DNA of 64,000 nucleotides. Source: Rotaria socialis. Taxonomy: Eukaryota; Rotifera; Eurotatoria; Philodinida; Philodinidae. The DNA is taken from assembly GCA_905331475.1 (NCBI GenBank), contig CAJNYU010001939.1:62001-126000 (forward strand). Direction: 5' to 3'. This document shows, one piece after another, positions 61,485 through 64,000 of the stretch; within the stretch, counting starts at the first letter, position 1; each line of letters opens with the position of its first letter. Below the pieces are notes generated by a model that was not told the origin of the DNA, searched no databases, and saw only the letters and a program-made list of their open reading frames with translations. A program made the translations under genes and the position numbers.

Positions 61485-62210
61485 TTAAGAAATAGCGGGT
61501 TGGGTCGCTGATAAAGCCTGCATAGGTGGTAAAACACGTGGAAATTGTTCAAGCTGTTGTTTCTGGTCGTGTAGTCGTTTTAAAAGATCGCCATAAGACG
61601 GCTGCACTGATGGAAGGGCGGAACGTTCAACCAGATCAAACTTGTTGATAAGACGGGCCCGTCGTTTGAGGTTCATCTTGGAATGCCTGATAGTATAACT
61701 ACGTATCCATGTCGGAGCACAAAAGATGAGTATCACGATAAAGCACAATAAAAAAATATTACCACACGATAAGTCGATAATCCAACCAAGTAAACGATGC
61801 TTGATATTGTTACTATTCATTTGAGCGACATGGATGTTATGTTGAGCGGACATTTGTTGAATATTCCACGAAGTATGATAAGCTTGAAGATTCTCTTGCG
61901 TAATGCAGTTACAGATTCAGTTGTTTAAATTCTCCTTACATTCACATCGAGGAGACATATTCAAATGCGGTTCACACGCCGGACAGGGATGACAAGCAGC
62001 ACAAGTCCCACAAAACCAGGACTGTAAACCACCAAAAGAGAAAGAGGGAAAAGTAACAAGAATAATACTTATGCTAGCAATAAACAACAAACTGCACGCC
62101 ATGAGTAACACGCAACACGAGTGATGATAAAGGCTTGAGAAACACGAAATAAACCCCGAAAAGACGAAGACCAAACAAAATGAATGAAAAAAGTTAAAAA
62201 TGAGAAGCAT
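61485..62210 (-). pseudogene. Third ORF of the gypsy element (membrane protein, interrupted)
   Basis: Two stretches lie in one frame, 62210-61917 and 61916-61485, separated by a single TGA at 61917-61919. The first part has hydrophobic segments near its N-terminus and a cysteine cluster of C-x2-C-x2-C type (FCGTCAACHPCPACEPH). The second has another strong TM (IFLLCFIVILIFCAPTW) followed by a basic, then Gln/Pro-rich tail. Position after pol and before the polypurine tract is that of an env-like gene in gypsy-type elements. I see no conserved fusion or attachment signature, so env identity is only an inference from position and topology. Confidence 0.55.
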
Positions 62211-62516
62211 TTTAAAAAGAAAAAAAAGATATAAGAATATGAAGAATGAGATACGTATAGGCAGAAAACGATAAACCAGAAAAAAGGGATTACAATCTAT
62301 GCCACACGTTCATGCCTGTAGGAATAGTGCATAGCACCACGTAGATGATAAATAATTAATGAAACACATGCCACGATTATTGATAACATAAACTAATTTT
62401 GATTGATAAACATAGCACACAACGATTAACAAATGACGGAATCAACGAGTGTACGATGAGTTGATGCATCATAACGTAAAAATGATGGCATCGAATTGGG
62501 TAGTTAAAAAAGTTAA

Positions 62517-64000
62517 TTAAATGGAATCATTGTCAACGTAGGCTAAGGTTGCGGGCCGTAAGTCAGAAACATGATATCGATGTTCGAAACCACTTGGTTC
62601 ATGTTTCACAATATATGTGGGATGATTAGTTTGAACGATAATTTTTGGTTCGGCAGAGTACCGTGGATCCAACTTTCCTCGAGCAGCAAAAATTCTTGTG
62701 AAAACCCGATCATCTACATTATAATGAGGGTCTTGACGATTTTGATCATAATAGCGTTTATGATAACGTTGTTGGTTCAGGATGTTTAACTTTGCGTGCT
62801 GATGATAAACTTGAAGGATTTTTTGAAGATGTACGAAATAAGCATTAGGACGATCAAAGTGAAAATACCGTCGAGGTGAATCGATGGGAAGTTTCGGCGA
62901 GCGCCCAAAAAGAAGTTCGAAGGGGGAATACTGGATTGTTCTATGTTTTGAACTATTGTATGAAAAAACAACGGCATCAAGGTAGACATCTCAGTTGTTG
63001 TGGTGTTTTTTTTGAAGTTTTGAGACTTGAACCACCATCGATGCATTAAAACGTTCAACAACGCCGTTCGTTTGCAGGTGATACGGAGTACTAAGTATGT
63101 GATTATAACCAAGGAGATGTTGGAGTGCTCGCATAAGATGGTTATTAAAATGAGTTCCTTGATCAGTAATTAAGGTGAAACAAACGCTAAATCGACAGAA
63201 GATGTGACGAAATAAGGTTAATGCAGTAATTTCAGCAGTGTTGGTAGACAGCGGAATAGCAGTAACAAAATATGTAAATAGATCAGTAACAACGAGAACG
63301 TATTTATTTTCACGAGGTGATTCAACGAATAGGCTACAAAAATCCATACCAATTATAGAAAACGGAGTAGCTACTGCATGAATGGGTTGAAGATGACCAG
63401 GTTTCTTTTGACGCGAATAATTATATTGTTGACAAGGGACACATGCCTGAACATGACGATGAGCATCTTGTTTCATGTGGGGCCACCAATAACGAGTACG
63501 TATTTTCGACAGCATTTAATCAATTGAAAAATGCCCACCTTGGAAGGGATCATCATGTATTGCAGTAAGGAGAGATCGAACCATCGACGAAGGAAGATAA
63601 GGTACGGATAATCGAAGTTTGGATTTGGGAGTAAGAGCAATAAGTTTGTGAAGAATACCGTTTTTCATAATAAACGACGAAGACAATATAGAATCACAAG
63701 GTACGTTTTGATTTAATTGAGAAATAATACTACGAATATTGGAATCCTGAGCCTGTTCATGAGACAATTGACTTGGATCGAAAAGATTTGGAGAAGGAGT
63801 TGTTGTGATAATTGGTGAACAAGTGGTAAACGAATCTTCAGAAGAACAAGACGAAGCATCGGAATGATCATCGACTTTATCCAAATCAGATACACCTAGT
63901 GATGGAAATTTCTGTCGAGGACGAAGTATCATTGGAGCAACAATATTCACTGACGGCTTAGGAGGAGTGTGTAAATGTGATGAACTGGAACATGGAAGTT
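62517..64000 (-). pseudogene. Ty3/gypsy pol 3' part: integrase, interrupted
   Basis: The frame enters from the right window edge and includes the segment after RNase H, the HHCC-type integrase zinc domain (ending VQACVPCQQY), and the DDE core: D in GMDFCSLFVE, D in ITDQGTHFN, E in NGVVERFNAS. After the core it continues with YSPFELLFGRSP and the C-terminal region. Two nonsense codons break it: TAA at 63513-63515, just before YWWPHM, and TGA at about 62988-62990, where this family usually has Trp. The three catalytic acids are kept. Reverse transcriptase and gag must lie beyond the window. The copy cannot make full-length pol. Confidence 0.88.

Noticed and set aside
62571-62789. 72-codon plus-strand frame
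   Set aside because: It lies antisense to the C-terminal part of the gypsy integrase frame.
45880-64000. TGA at positions where Trp is expected in the hydrolase and gypsy frames, suggesting a variant genetic code
   Set aside because: The WAVE gene ends with TGA at the normal C-terminus, the intact genes encode Trp with TGG, and the affected genes also contain TAA stops and frameshifts, so they are pseudogenes.

Overview
The window is eukaryotic nuclear DNA. It is strongly A+T-rich, its genes are split by mostly short introns (about 50-70 nt) with GT..AG, occasionally GC..AG, borders, and genes alternate with decayed transposons and pseudogenes. The gene set points to a bdelloid rotifer. It includes a long ARM/HEAT-like + TIR + SAM protein of a kind I associate with bdelloids, a GH45 cellulase with a fungal-type CBM1, a pentameric ligand-gated channel without Cys-loop cysteines, and a Ty3/gypsy element with a third reading frame. 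The organism call is inference from gene content; no rRNA or mitochondrial marker is present.

Layout. 2.3-3.4 kb (-): glutathione S-transferase-like gene. 4.0-5.9 kb (+): WAVE/SCAR actin regulator, five exons. 7.0-9.8 kb (-): TIR-SAM protein, two exons. 13.3-13.7 kb: decayed 3' end of an ABCB transporter. 15.2-16.4 kb (-): secreted CBM1-GH45 endoglucanase. 18.4-18.9 and 22.5-24.3 kb: two inverted-repeat elements, the second holding an array of 29-30-nt exon-like blocks. 24.5-25.4 kb (-): secreted or GPI-anchored protein with two Ly6-like modules. 26.9-27.35 kb (-): small secreted WxxW-domain protein. 28.8-29.9 kb (+): intronless L-threonine aldolase. 31.0-32.8 kb (+): pentameric ligand-gated ion channel. 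34.1-37.9 kb: transposon cluster (hAT relic, a CAGGGTTACCAAAT element, decayed mariner). 38.0-40.0 kb (-): MFSD4-like transporter, seven exons. 40.8-41.3 kb: hAT-type MITE with a perfect 8-bp target duplication and a 153-base assembly gap inside. 42.7-43.8 kb (-): mitochondrial phosphate carrier. 45.9-47.5 kb (-): alpha/beta-hydrolase pseudogene. 49.5-52.6 kb (+): tandem pair encoding a two-TM zinc-ribbon protein, first copy dead, second intact. 53.7-54.8 kb: further inverted-repeat element. 55-56 kb (-): decayed glycosyltransferase-like gene. 58.4-59.0 kb (+): small His/Gly-rich protein. 59.4-60.2 kb: repeats containing a tRNA-Lys(CTT)-like pseudogene. 61-64 kb (-): 3' part of a degraded Ty3/gypsy element (integrase, third ORF, polypurine tract, LTR start).

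The genes do not form a pathway; they are unrelated single genes. I reconstructed exon joins by hand: in every intact spliced gene the exon lengths sum to a multiple of three and the joined protein keeps its family motifs across junctions. Ten genes look intact, five regions are pseudogenes of host-type genes or transposases, and at least six inverted-repeat or LTR elements are visible.
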